Positions 52,513 through 62,403 of a stretch of 64,000 nucleotides of DNA are shown piece after piece (within the stretch, counting starts at the first letter, position 1; every line of letters begins with the position of its first letter). The notes below the pieces were generated by a model. The model had not been told where the DNA came from. It saw nothing but the letters and a program-made list of their open reading frames with translations, and ran no database searches. A program made the position numbers and the translations under genes. Source of the stretch: Alkalihalobacillus sp. TS-13 (lineage in GTDB: Bacteria > Bacillota > Bacilli > Bacillales > Fictibacillaceae); NCBI RefSeq assembly GCF_019720915.1, contig NZ_JAHKSI010000001.1:3038001-3102000 (forward strand), in the 5' to 3' direction.

Positions 52513-52666
52513 TACATATTGTGAATCGCTCAAATTATCCACCATTCAATCTGAATGGAGAATCCTTACTGAAGAAGCTTCTAAAAATAATATACCATAC
52601 CATACATTCATAGAGCGAATACTCGAAGTTGAAAATCAAGCCCGTATAGAACGGAGTATATTTTGA
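52496..52666 (+). pseudogene. N-terminal fragment of IstB of the second IS21 element
   Basis: Fifty-six residues, MNQAIDTYCESLKLSTIQSE and so on to ARIERSIF, correspond to the N-terminal part of IstB, behind a GGAGAG site. The ATPase domain is lost. Together with the truncated istA and the separate C-terminal fragment at 51834, this marks decayed IS21 copies. Confidence 0.7.
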
Positions 52667-53074
52667 TCGTGTGAAAGGCGCAATAATAGAAATAGCGTTC
52701 TTTGGAATTAAAAAGAAAAAGACCATCAAACTGTTAAGAGATTTTCAACAAGAAACTGTTGGACTTACCAAATAAAAAAGTAATCGATAAAGATATCCAT
52801 AGAACCTTCTAGGTTTTCCTTAAGTGAAAAACCAATACACATTTAGATTATTATCTAGTTATTTCCTTTTCGTTCGTTATAAATATTCTCTACGTTCCCT
52901 ATCTTTTTATTTTTAAAAACCGTTTTTTGTGTGAGTAACACAAAATCTTCACGTATAAGGGACTTTTTTATAATGTCTTTTATACGGGATACAGTTTATT
53001 ACTTATGTTAGAGGGCTTTTTATTTGCTAAATAATTAAGGAACGTAATTTACACTGGTTACCATTAAAATACTA
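52667..53074. other. Intergenic stretch between IS21 remnants and galE
   Basis: About 400 bases. The first 110 bases hold a short frame rich in Lys (VKGAIIEIAFFGIKKKKTIK) with no known motif, perhaps IS remnant. The rest is AT-rich; TTTTTTGTGTG-AGTAA-CACAAAA at about 52923-52944 makes a short dyad that may act as a terminator. Confidence 0.45.
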
Positions 53075-54106
53075 TCAGGGTATTAATCTATCTTTGGACA
53101 AGTATCCTTCTTTATTCATTTCTTGCCATCGCCATGCATCTCGAAGCATGTCTTCTAAACCTTTTTGAGCATGCCAACCAAGTTCTAGTCTTGCCTTTGT
53201 TGGGTCAGCATAACTAATTGCAATATCTCCTGGTCGTCGGCCAGTAATTTCAAATGGGATAGGTATGCCGGTTACTTCCTCAAAAGTTCTAATAACTTCC
53301 AAAACACTATAACCCTGTCCAGTACCAAGATTGTATACATTAACACCATTGTTAGTTAACACTTGATCCAAGGCTTTAAGATGTCCAACTGCCAAATCCA
53401 TCACATGAATATAGTCACGTACACCCGTTCCATCATGTGTAGGATAATCATTTCCAAATACACTCAGTTTATTTAATTTTCCTATCGCTACTTGAGTGAT
53501 ATACGGAGTCAAATTGTTAGGTATACCATTCGGATCCTCCCCAATCAAACCGCTCTCGTGTGCACCAACCGGATTAAAGTATCGTAGAAATGTAGTACTC
53601 CACTCATTATCCGCTACGTGAATATCTTGTAAAATCTGCTCTAATATTAGCTTAGTTCTACCATAGGGATTGGTTGCTTCAAGTGGGATTTCTTCCTTTA
53701 GAGGAACAGTTTCTGTTGGACCATATACAGTTGCTGATGAACTAAATACCATTTTTTTCACACCAAACTCCTGCATTACTTCACAAAGTGTAATAGTGCT
53801 ACCTAAGTTATTATTGTAATAGTGAAGAGGTTTTTGAACAGACTCTCCGACCGCCTTAAATCCAGCAAAATGTATCACACCCTTAACACTATTATGATAA
53901 AAGACGTCACAAAGACCTTCCCTATCTAATAGGTCAATTTCATATATCTTTAGTTTTTTTCCTGTTATTTTCCTAACACGTTCCAATGCTTGTCTATTAC
54001 TATTACAAAAGTTATCAACCACAATTACTTCAAAACCAGCATTTAATAGTTCTATACACGTATGGCTGCCTATATAACCTGACCCACCAGTTACTAATAT
54101 TTCCAC
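53075..54106 (-). CDS. galE: UDP-glucose 4-epimerase GalE
   Basis: A 343-residue short-chain dehydrogenase/reductase-type enzyme with nucleotide-binding GGSGYIGSHTCIEL at the start, the catalytic Ser in FSSSATVYG and the YxxxK pair in NPYGRTKLI (about residues 150-154). It makes UDP-galactose (possibly UDP-GalNAc) for the polysaccharide cluster. It starts with GTG 54106 after GAGGAAGAA. It is the last gene of the minus-strand surface-polysaccharide cluster, separated by about 180 bases from the next gene. Confidence 0.95.
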   Translation of the reverse strand: MEILVTGGSGYIGSHTCIELLNAGFEVIVVDNFCNSNRQALERVRKITGKKLKIYEIDLLDREGLCDVFYHNSVKGVIHFAGFKAVGESVQKPLHYYNNNLGSTITLCEVMQEFGVKKMVFSSSATVYGPTETVPLKEEIPLEATNPYGRTKLILEQILQDIHVADNEWSTTFLRYFNPVGAHESGLIGEDPNGIPNNLTPYITQVAIGKLNKLSVFGNDYPTHDGTGVRDYIHVMDLAVGHLKALDQVLTNNGVNVYNLGTGQGYSVLEVIRTFEEVTGIPIPFEITGRRPGDIAISYADPTKARLELGWHAQKGLEDMLRDAWRWQEMNKEGYLSKDRLIP

Positions 54107-54287
54107 TTCTTCCTCACTCCATTGTCCATCTTCTCTTTAGTTCTAAAAATCTGTTACTAATTATACTAGTACATTTGATTTAGGAACTGATATTACCATA
54201 ATAAATATATCTTTATTAAAAATGAGTTCTATAAATACTTTTTGTCTTAAACTTAGCTTGCTAGTTAAAAAACTAAATAAAAATAAA

Positions 54288-55568
54288 TTATGTTGTAACC
54301 ACTAAGCTTTTCTTAGACATCTTATATAAATTACCGTAATTATAATATTTAATAGATTCACTATTTATTTGTACATGATTTTTGGTATCAAAAATTATTG
54401 GGGTTCTCATTTTTGTATGGATTTTCACCTCATCTAACCCTTTAAACTTGCTATGATCGGTTAATATTAATATACAATCTGCATTATGAATAGCTTCATC
54501 GAAGGTAGAAAGTGTAAATCTTACTTGTTCTTGTCTAATATAGGGATCATAAATTGATAAATCGAAATTCTTTTTTTGTAATAAACCTATTACATCCAAT
54601 GCTGGACTTTCACGTACATCATCAATATTCCCCTTATAAGTTAAACCAAATACGGCAATCTTCCCTTTCTTCTCAACTATTTTTTCGATATGATCTACAA
54701 CAAACTCTGGCATTGAATTATTAATTCTTCTTGCATTATTTATTAATGGTGATTCATTAGGTGCTTTTTCAATAATAAAATATGGATCAACAGCCAAACA
54801 ATGACCACCAACTCCAGGTCCTGGTTGGTGCAAGTTAACTCTTGGATGATGATTGGCTATATCTATTACTTCTAAGGTATTTATTCCAAGTTTGTCGGAT
54901 ATTTTAGCAAGTTCATTTGCCAAAGCAATATTAACGTCACGATAGGTATTTTCCATCAATTTTGACATTTCGGCAGTAACCGCACTTGTTTTAATGATCT
55001 CCCCAGTTACAAAAGAACTATATTTCTGTGCAGCCTTTATAGAAGATATTTCATTAATGCCGCCAACAATTCGTGTATTTTCTACTAATTCAATTAAAAT
55101 ACGCCCAGGTAATACCCTTTCTGGACAATGGGCCAAGAAAATATCTTCACCTACATTCCAACCATCAATGCTAATAATTGGTGCAATAATATCATCAATA
55201 GTTCTAGGAGGAATTGTTGATTCAACTATTACAGTATTCCCCTCCTTAAGATATGGTAAAATATTTTTTATTGCAGCCTTAACATATTCAAGATTAGCAG
55301 TATGATTCGAATAGTTTGGAGTTGGAACAGCAATTATAAATAAATCTGCTGTTTCAGGAGTAATAGATCCTCTTAACCTACCTTCTCGAACGACTTTTTT
55401 AACTAAATCATCCAGTCCAACTTCTTTAATTTGAATTTCACCATTATTTAGGAGATTAATAACATTCTCATTTATATCTACTCCTACAACTTCATAACCG
55501 GTTTTGGCAAACATAGCAGCCGTAGGGAGTCCAATATAACCTAGTCCAACCACACATATTTTTTCCAT
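54288..55568 (-). CDS. wecC: UDP-N-acetyl-D-mannosamine dehydrogenase (WecC type)
   Basis: A 426-residue nucleotide-sugar dehydrogenase. NAD-binding GLGYIGLPTAAMFA at residues 8-21, VESTIPPRT, the lysine and asparagine in EMSKLMENTYRDVNIALANE, and the catalytic Cys in PGVGGHCLAVDPYF (about residue 267). The CLAVDPYF pattern favours UDP-ManNAc dehydrogenases over UDP-glucose dehydrogenases. The product UDP-ManNAc uronic acid would be a building block for the cluster. A matching 2-epimerase gene is not visible in the window. Confidence 0.88.
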   Translation of the reverse strand: MEKICVVGLGYIGLPTAAMFAKTGYEVVGVDINENVINLLNNGEIQIKEVGLDDLVKKVVREGRLRGSITPETADLFIIAVPTPNYSNHTANLEYVKAAIKNILPYLKEGNTVIVESTIPPRTIDDIIAPIISIDGWNVGEDIFLAHCPERVLPGRILIELVENTRIVGGINEISSIKAAQKYSSFVTGEIIKTSAVTAEMSKLMENTYRDVNIALANELAKISDKLGINTLEVIDIANHHPRVNLHQPGPGVGGHCLAVDPYFIIEKAPNESPLINNARRINNSMPEFVVDHIEKIVEKKGKIAVFGLTYKGNIDDVRESPALDVIGLLQKKNFDLSIYDPYIRQEQVRFTLSTFDEAIHNADCILILTDHSKFKGLDEVKIHTKMRTPIIFDTKNHVQINSESIKYYNYGNLYKMSKKSLVVTT

Positions 55569-55612
55569 TTTTAAAACCCCTTATTAAATTTATTAATTTG
55601 AATTTGCTCTAA

Positions 55613-56719
55613 TTAGCGTATTTTACTTTTGTATAATGCTTCATGAGATATTACAGTTGACTTAATTGAAAACAAATTAATAGATATTTTTTTTACATTT
55701 TCACCTAAAAGACGAGCCCAAATTGGCTTTTGTATTAATTTTAATATTCCATTAGATAAAGCTACCGTATCTCTAGAATTTACAACAATTCCTGAATCTT
55801 TATCTATCAACTCTCTAATACTGCCAACATCAGTTGCAACTATAGGTAACCCTGCTGCTGCAGCTTCAATAGTCGCTAAAGCAAACCCTTCTACAATTGA
55901 GGATGAAACAAAAATATCTGAAGATAGTAATAACTTTGGAACATCATCCCTTACTCCCAAAAATTCTACATTATCAGATAATCCTTTATTTTTTATTAAA
56001 TTTAATAAATTATGGTATAAATTTTTATCGGCACTAGTTTCTCCAATTATAGTAAGGTGGATATTTTTATTAATATCTTTTAATTTCTCCAGTGAGTTAA
56101 TTAGGTATTCATACCCTTTTGCATTAACGACTCTCCCTACACTTATTATTTTTATTTTATTATTATTTTTCTCTCTAACGATTTTTTTCTCTTTTAGAAA
56201 AGGAGTTAAATCAATCCCATTTTTTATTACAACCATTTTCTTCTCTGACAATTTTAATACATTTAAACTATAAGATTTAACCATATCAGAAATACAAACT
56301 ATATTAGTAAAAAAAATAGAGAATATTTTCATTCTATTCTTACTATATCCCGAAGTTGAATGAATGGTCGTAAACCTTGCTTTAATAAGGCCTAGGCTTG
56401 AAATTAATCCATAAAAATCTGGACTCGGACAATGAGAGTGTACAATATCTATTTTATTATTCTTAATAAACTTTCTTAACTTAATGATGGCATTTAGCCT
56501 ATTCTTATTTTTCTTTTTTTCTAAACAGAATGTTTTAATACCATGTTTTTCTTCTAATTCTTTTCTTAAGTTATTTTCATTCTCATTTTTAGATAGACCA
56601 ATACTACATATATATATATTAAATAAGTTTTTATCGATATTTTTAGATAATGCATAAACCAGTTTTTCTGCACCTGCAATTGAAAAGCTATTTATAATAA
56701 ACAAAAGATTTAACTTCAT
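55613..56719 (-). CDS. Glycosyltransferase family 4
   Basis: A 368-residue GT-B fold enzyme. The N-terminal domain begins LLFIINSFSIAGAEKLVYAL, and the C-terminal donor domain has ISVGRVVNAKGYEYLINSL, then SSSIVEGFALATIEAAAAGL with the family EX7E pattern. It should add one sugar of the surface polysaccharide. It is preceded by AAGGAGGTAAGG and lies three bases downstream of wzx. Confidence 0.9.
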   Translation of the reverse strand: MKLNLLFIINSFSIAGAEKLVYALSKNIDKNLFNIYICSIGLSKNENENNLRKELEEKHGIKTFCLEKKKNKNRLNAIIKLRKFIKNNKIDIVHSHCPSPDFYGLISSLGLIKARFTTIHSTSGYSKNRMKIFSIFFTNIVCISDMVKSYSLNVLKLSEKKMVVIKNGIDLTPFLKEKKIVREKNNNKIKIISVGRVVNAKGYEYLINSLEKLKDINKNIHLTIIGETSADKNLYHNLLNLIKNKGLSDNVEFLGVRDDVPKLLLSSDIFVSSSIVEGFALATIEAAAAGLPIVATDVGSIRELIDKDSGIVVNSRDTVALSNGILKLIQKPIWARLLGENVKKISINLFSIKSTVISHEALYKSKIR

Positions 56720-56721
56720 CC

Positions 56722-57978
56722 TTACCTCCTTTTTAGTTCTCTTATTAGTAATCTATTTAATTGGACCTCACCTAAAAGTGTGATAAAAACATAAATGAAG
56801 GATACAACATAAACAGATTTTGGTAACATTATCAAAAAGGTTAATACAAATAATAATCTTAATACGTTATTAATAGCGTCTATATTAGGAAGACCTATAG
56901 AGTGAATTGCGGTATTTAATATTCCTATATAGATAATTATAACCTGGCCAATGGCCATAATTAGAAATATAAATATCGAATCAACATATATATTCTCCAA
57001 AAAAATCGCTTGAAAAATTGATATACCTAAAATAAATACAGTACATATAATGAAATATAATTTCTTCTTTGATGAAATTAATTTGGAAAATCTAGTGTAA
57101 TCGCTAATATTTTTAATATTCATTAATGTTACTTCAGGTAAAATAATAGTCCTAAGTGAATTATTAAAAAGTGAAAATACGGAAATAAACGTTAGAGCAA
57201 CTCCATACATTGCAACATCTTTATCGCTTGAATAATTCGCTAAAAAAAATTGTGGAGATCTAGATATCAAAAGGAAAGCAACATTCGATAACGAAACCCA
57301 CCTTGCATATTTCACCATAATTTTTAAAAAATAAAGGATCTCTCTTATTTTAATTTTATACTTTTTATAATCGTTATCCCCTATTACCCTTACTAAATTA
57401 AATAGCATTAGGATTATAAAGGGATAAAAATATATAGAACCGATTAAATTATTTATAGTAATAAGGTCATACCACCAAAATAAAGAAAAAAATATTATTT
57501 TACTTAAAGAATATATACTCGTTATCAAAGCGAATGATTCATACTTCCCTTTTGCTTGTTCTATATATCTAAACATGTTCCATAAATTAAATACAGCTCC
57601 GCATAATAGTGAAAAATATACAGATCCACCCTCAATATTAAACATTGGGATTAACTCTTTAAATATAATAGACACAGGCAGGAACAATATAATCATTATA
57701 ATTAATAAAATTATGTTAAAAGTTAAGATTGTTTTTTCAAGTTTTATCTTATCTTCAACTCGTTTAAATTCTGTATACTTTTTTATAAAAGAAACATTCA
57801 AACCTGAATTTAATATAGTCGAGGTTATTAATATTAAAGATATATACAACGAAAATGATGCGTATTGTGAGACACTAAGAATTTTTATTGAAATTGTCAT
57901 AATAAAAAAAGTAGATAATTGATTAAAAACATTACTTAAAAATATCTTTGAGAATTTATTTACTGAAATCCTTTTCAA
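56722..57978 (-). CDS. Polysaccharide flippase (Wzx family)
   Basis: A 418-residue protein with about 12 hydrophobic segments and short loops, the MATE-like plan of oligosaccharide flippases (VFNQLSTFFIMTISIKILS near the start). It should flip lipid-linked repeat units to the outer face. The start is TTG 57978, overlapping the wzy stop by four bases. Extremely AT-rich codon use is seen, as in its neighbours. Confidence 0.87.
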   Translation of the reverse strand: MKRISVNKFSKIFLSNVFNQLSTFFIMTISIKILSVSQYASFSLYISLILITSTILNSGLNVSFIKKYTEFKRVEDKIKLEKTILTFNIILLIIMIILFLPVSIIFKELIPMFNIEGGSVYFSLLCGAVFNLWNMFRYIEQAKGKYESFALITSIYSLSKIIFFSLFWWYDLITINNLIGSIYFYPFIILMLFNLVRVIGDNDYKKYKIKIREILYFLKIMVKYARWVSLSNVAFLLISRSPQFFLANYSSDKDVAMYGVALTFISVFSLFNNSLRTIILPEVTLMNIKNISDYTRFSKLISSKKKLYFIICTVFILGISIFQAIFLENIYVDSIFIFLIMAIGQVIIIYIGILNTAIHSIGLPNIDAINNVLRLLFVLTFLIMLPKSVYVVSFIYVFITLLGEVQLNRLLIRELKRR

Positions 57979-59171
57979 CCTATATCAGACCTTTTTACTT
58001 TAATAAATACAATTAGGAAAAGTATAGTAACCCATAATATTTTCCTATGTTCGAATGTTAAAGTAAACGTACCCATTAAAATAATTATTGTAATCACCCA
58101 TACTAAGAACATATTTTCCTTTAGAAGTTTAGTGCTGCTAATGAAAATACCGAGAAAAATAGACAAATAAATACTGAAACCAATTATCCCCTGCTCAACC
58201 AATATTGATAAAAAAGTATTGTGGGCTACTTTCATTTCTCCAATATAGTCTTTTATTTCAAAGCTAAAGGTTCCTACGCCTATTCCTAACATCGGATTTT
58301 TTAAAAATAAATCTATTCCACCCTTCCAAATATACTCTCTGTTGCCAAATTGCCCGCTATTAATTTCTTGTTCAATCATAAAGAATCTTTGCATATTAGG
58401 AAGTGACAAAATTATGGAATCCTTTAAAACTGTAAAAATAATCAGAAGAATCACCAAGATACAAGATACTTTTATTATTTTAAATTTTTTACTAGTTTCG
58501 GAAAGAAAAAAAACGTAAATTAATGAAATAAATAGCAATACTAACCCGGTTCTAGAGCCAGTAAAAAATACAATAAGAGTAGCGAACAATGGATAAAATC
58601 TATTTAAAATATTCATAAATCTACTATTTATATAGCTCAATAAATAGCTTGATAAGGGAACCCCTAGAATAACCGTTAAGCATAATTCATTTGGATCAAT
58701 AGTTCCTATAACAAACCTCTCTACAGTCTGTGTAAACGAATTACCACTTAAAAAATTATATAAAACACCAATGAATACAATGTATCCACCTAATATATAA
58801 GATTGAAATAAAATAGTTATGTTTTTTGAGTTATTAATTAGTTGAAACATTAAAAAACACATTATAAATAATTGTAAATTTGTAAAAATTCTATTAAGTG
58901 TAACCACTTGGTTCGTTGACCAAACTAAACTAATACTTCCCCAAATAAAAAATATAGCTACAAGTACAAATAATGGTGAAGGTTTATAAATATAGTCTCT
59001 AAATAATAAATAAAAAATTGCAATAAAAAATAAGAATCCCCCAAATAAACTTGAAATAGCACCTAAAAAAGGGATAGCAAATACAGATTCCCAAGATAAG
59101 GAGAACACAAAAAGGATTAATACTAAAAAAGTAAGTTTTTCGATTTTCTTATAATATTGTAAACTGACCAT
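57975..59171 (-). CDS. O-antigen ligase/polymerase-like protein (Wzy family)
   Basis: A 398-residue membrane protein with about 11-12 segments and the large external loop with GNREYIWKGGIDLFLKNPML and GIGVGTFSFEI, followed by VAHNTFLSILVEQGIIGF. This is the Wzy_C signature. It should polymerise the repeat units outside the membrane. The start ATG follows GGAGAATAAT. Confidence 0.87.
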   Translation of the reverse strand: MVSLQYYKKIEKLTFLVLILFVFSLSWESVFAIPFLGAISSLFGGFLFFIAIFYLLFRDYIYKPSPLFVLVAIFFIWGSISLVWSTNQVVTLNRIFTNLQLFIMCFLMFQLINNSKNITILFQSYILGGYIVFIGVLYNFLSGNSFTQTVERFVIGTIDPNELCLTVILGVPLSSYLLSYINSRFMNILNRFYPLFATLIVFFTGSRTGLVLLFISLIYVFFLSETSKKFKIIKVSCILVILLIIFTVLKDSIILSLPNMQRFFMIEQEINSGQFGNREYIWKGGIDLFLKNPMLGIGVGTFSFEIKDYIGEMKVAHNTFLSILVEQGIIGFSIYLSIFLGIFISSTKLLKENMFLVWVITIIILMGTFTLTFEHRKILWVTILFLIVFIKVKRSDIG

Positions 59172-59186
59172 ATTATTCTCCGATAC

Positions 59187-60386
59187 TTAATTTAATGTTT
59201 TACAAAATTCACGAAATGATTTAATCCTATTGTAGTTATTCTTAACATAATGGTTATTTTCCCTTGCATTTGATTCTAATAGATTATAATTACTATTTAA
59301 ATAATTTAAAGCTTTATATAAGTTTTCTACCGAAGATGCCTTGAAGTAAATCCCTATCTGAAGTTTGTCAAGTATTTCTTTACCTTCGCCACTGATGTTT
59401 GTAATAATTGGTTTATTATGCAGTAAATAATCAAATAATTTGGACGGGATCGTCTTTTCTAAAATTTTATCCTCAACTAATGGCAAAAATAATGCATCTG
59501 CGTTATTTAACAAACTTATTACATCCTCTTTTGTCTTGGGTCCCAGGAATTTAACATTTGACATCCCTAATTTTCTTGCTTTTTCTTCCAAGCTCTTTCT
59601 TTCTATTCCTTCCCCTATTAAAACAAATTCATATTTTTGTTTTTCGTTTTTATTAAATAGGTATTGATTTAACTGAATAATCATGTCTAAATTTTGATAT
59701 ATCCCTATATTTCCTGCATACATTATTTTAAATGTTGAATTTTCAGAAAAAGATTTAGTGTAAAATAACTTGTTATGATAATTTATATACTTTTCACTAA
59801 CTCCATTGTATAAAACAGAAATTTTTTCATCATTTATTTCTTGTTTTGTTATATACTTTTTCATCTCTTTGGAAACACAAGTGATTTTATTAGAATAGTT
59901 ATATAATAGTATTTCCATTTTTTTGAATATTTTATATATAACACTACTTTTCTTTAATATACCATTTACTAATATACTTTCTGGCCACAGGTCTCTAATA
60001 TCTGAAATCAATACAATATTTCTTATTTTTGAAATTATGATTCCTGCAAGTCCAACAAAAATTGGCGGTGAAGTAACTATTATGTAATCAAATTTTTCTT
60101 TTTTTAAGGTGAAAATCCCGATATACAGAACTTTAATCATAAACTGTAAATAATTAAAAATATAAAATATTTTTCTTTTTTGTTTTATTTTTTTAAGTTT
60201 AACTCTGAACACATTAGTGTCCTCTTGAATTTCTTCTAATTGTGCTTTTTGAGGTAAAGAGGTTATTACTGTAACTTTAAAATTTTCACGATTTAAAGCT
60301 TCATACATATCTACTAATCTAAAAGCAGCCGCTGTAATATCAGGTGGAAAATATTGTGTTATTAACAATACTTTTTTTTCTTCCAT
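59187..60386 (-). CDS. Glycosyltransferase family 4 (WbuB-like)
   Basis: About 399 residues from ATG 60386, placed there because GGGGG lies 11 bases ahead; the in-frame ATG at 60404 has no site. It starts VLLITQYFPPDITAAAFRLV and contains SDIRDLWPESI, MYAGNIGIYQNLDMIIQL and FDYLLHNKPIITN, typical of WbuB-like GT4 enzymes that transfer amino sugars. It is part of the repeat-unit assembly genes. Confidence 0.87.
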   Translation of the reverse strand: MEEKKVLLITQYFPPDITAAAFRLVDMYEALNRENFKVTVITSLPQKAQLEEIQEDTNVFRVKLKKIKQKRKIFYIFNYLQFMIKVLYIGIFTLKKEKFDYIIVTSPPIFVGLAGIIISKIRNIVLISDIRDLWPESILVNGILKKSSVIYKIFKKMEILLYNYSNKITCVSKEMKKYITKQEINDEKISVLYNGVSEKYINYHNKLFYTKSFSENSTFKIMYAGNIGIYQNLDMIIQLNQYLFNKNEKQKYEFVLIGEGIERKSLEEKARKLGMSNVKFLGPKTKEDVISLLNNADALFLPLVEDKILEKTIPSKLFDYLLHNKPIITNISGEGKEILDKLQIGIYFKASSVENLYKALNYLNSNYNLLESNARENNHYVKNNYNRIKSFREFCKTLN

Positions 60387-60428
60387 TTTATTTTGTACCC
60401 CCATAATTAACTTAAAAATAAAAAACTT

Positions 60429-62327
60429 CTATTTACTATCAATTTCAATAGAAGTTGTCACTGTATCAAAATTAGTTACCGAAAAGCTAATCTCAATCTT
60501 ATAGGCTTTAATTTCTTTGTTCCAATCATACGAAACTCTCCCAATTAAGCTGTCAATATAAATATCTGAGTTTGTATAAAAACTCATTTCTACTACTACT
60601 CCATTTTTATAGTAAAGTATACATTTAGATTTTTCATTATCCACTTTTACTTTCAAACAACTTTCACTTGTTTGAAAATGAAGCTTTGCGTCAATTGTCC
60701 CTTTACACTTAACAGTATCCTTAATAATATATGAATCTTTTTTATCCCATGTAATATCCCTATAGTGGTAGGGAGATTGTTTTAATCTTTTATATCCATT
60801 ATGATATGCACTGCATTTTTGTTTGTTTTTATATAGTGAAGTTGTTAATTCTTGCGTTTGTGCAATCTTACCAACTCTAAATGCGCCCCAAAAAGTAGAT
60901 TGATTTAAATTATTTATCGATAACGTATTATGGGCAGAGGTACTTCTATAATAATTTCTAGTTTCTGTATCACCATATTCAAAAGTGCCTGGATCTATAA
61001 AGATATTTTCACCTTTTGCATACAATTCAATACTTAAGTTATCTGCATGTGCGTGCCCACAACAGTGTCTTGGACCAATCTGGCCGCCATCAAATAAAAG
61101 ATAATTTGACTTTTGGGTCCAACCATCTCTTAAAACCACATAACCACTGTTTTTATTTAAAATAGAAAGAACTGTAGGCATCTTAGGTATTAATAAATCA
61201 AATTCCTCTACACTGTCTTTACCCAATAAATGTAATAAATATAATGGATAGATTTTTTGACCTAAAAACTTAAAATCTCCCCTTTTAAATAAAACAGCAC
61301 ATACAGAAAATATTTCTAATACGTTTATTGGATAGTAACTGGTTGAATCATTTAACATTGGCAATTCATTATTTGGTTTAGTTATAGATAATGTAAACTC
61401 CGCCATACTCTCAATTTTTTGTGGAAAAACTTTTGGAAGTGTCACTTGTTTGTAATTACATAATACAAGTACTTCTATATAATCTTTTAAAACTTGTAAT
61501 TGGTAACTTGTTGAGTTTTCGTAATGAGATCCATCATCTTTAATTTCTCTTAAGAGTTGATATTCTAATATATTTAGACCCTTATTAAACCATTTTTTAT
61601 TTTCATCTAAATTAGGAAACAAAATTCCCATGAAAAATAAAGCTTTTCCGTTTGAAGTATAATGATTATTTAATAAATCCTTTTCAAGATTTTTTTCAAG
61701 GTAATGAGTTTGTAATTGTAAGGAATTTATGAATTTTTCTTTAAATGTTTCAGATACCAAATTATTACTTGTTGCAGTTTTCCAAAAATAAATCCAATTT
61801 ACTATTCTCATGGAAATAGTATAGGGTTCCCAAGCATTTTTATCCCCGATATTTGTATTGTCAATCCAATGTTGAATTAATGATTCGCATCTTTTAATAT
61901 ACTTAATATCCTTTGAATAATTATAGGCATCTACAAGTTTATATAAGAATTCAAAGTAATTTAATTGAAACATCCATAGAGATGAAGCAGTTTTAATATT
62001 TGACCAATTTATTTTTTCGTTGGAAAGAACGATTCGCTTATTTAAGAAAGTAAATCTTCCATTTAGTATTTCTTCAGATTCATCTATCACTTTTTTTATA
62101 TAACAGTTTTCACCTTTTAAAGGTGAATCATATTCTTTTATATCTCTAAAATATGTTATTGAACTTTTAAGGTTATAATTTGAATTATTTGTTTTATAAA
62201 TATACTTTTTTAAATATTTATTAACTAATTGTGTATAAGTTAACTTCTTTATTCTGTAATAGATTTGGATAATATGCATTCTACCCAATTGATTAATATA
62301 ATTTTGGAGGTTTGTAATTCTTTTCAA
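60429..62327 (-). CDS. Heparinase II/III-like protein of the polysaccharide cluster
   Basis: A 632-residue protein without a signal peptide. The N-terminal half is an alpha-toroid (WMFQLNYFEFLYKLV, and WIYFWKTA), and the C-terminal half is the heparinase II/III beta-sheet domain with GPRHCCGHAHADNLSIELYA and YYRSTSAHNTLSIN holding the likely catalytic His and Tyr. Proteins like this in exopolysaccharide clusters may cleave or modify uronic-acid polymers. UDP-ManNAcA from the adjacent dehydrogenase gives a suitable substrate type. Start is TTG 62327 behind AAGGAT. Confidence 0.87.
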   Translation of the reverse strand: MKRITNLQNYINQLGRMHIIQIYYRIKKLTYTQLVNKYLKKYIYKTNNSNYNLKSSITYFRDIKEYDSPLKGENCYIKKVIDESEEILNGRFTFLNKRIVLSNEKINWSNIKTASSLWMFQLNYFEFLYKLVDAYNYSKDIKYIKRCESLIQHWIDNTNIGDKNAWEPYTISMRIVNWIYFWKTATSNNLVSETFKEKFINSLQLQTHYLEKNLEKDLLNNHYTSNGKALFFMGILFPNLDENKKWFNKGLNILEYQLLREIKDDGSHYENSTSYQLQVLKDYIEVLVLCNYKQVTLPKVFPQKIESMAEFTLSITKPNNELPMLNDSTSYYPINVLEIFSVCAVLFKRGDFKFLGQKIYPLYLLHLLGKDSVEEFDLLIPKMPTVLSILNKNSGYVVLRDGWTQKSNYLLFDGGQIGPRHCCGHAHADNLSIELYAKGENIFIDPGTFEYGDTETRNYYRSTSAHNTLSINNLNQSTFWGAFRVGKIAQTQELTTSLYKNKQKCSAYHNGYKRLKQSPYHYRDITWDKKDSYIIKDTVKCKGTIDAKLHFQTSESCLKVKVDNEKSKCILYYKNGVVVEMSFYTNSDIYIDSLIGRVSYDWNKEIKAYKIEISFSVTNFDTVTTSIEIDSK

Positions 62328-62403
62328 AATCCTTCGTCCTTTTTGTTGAAAATTTGCAAATTAGTTCAATAGGACAGAATAGCTAAACAGTTAAGTGACA
62401 TTA

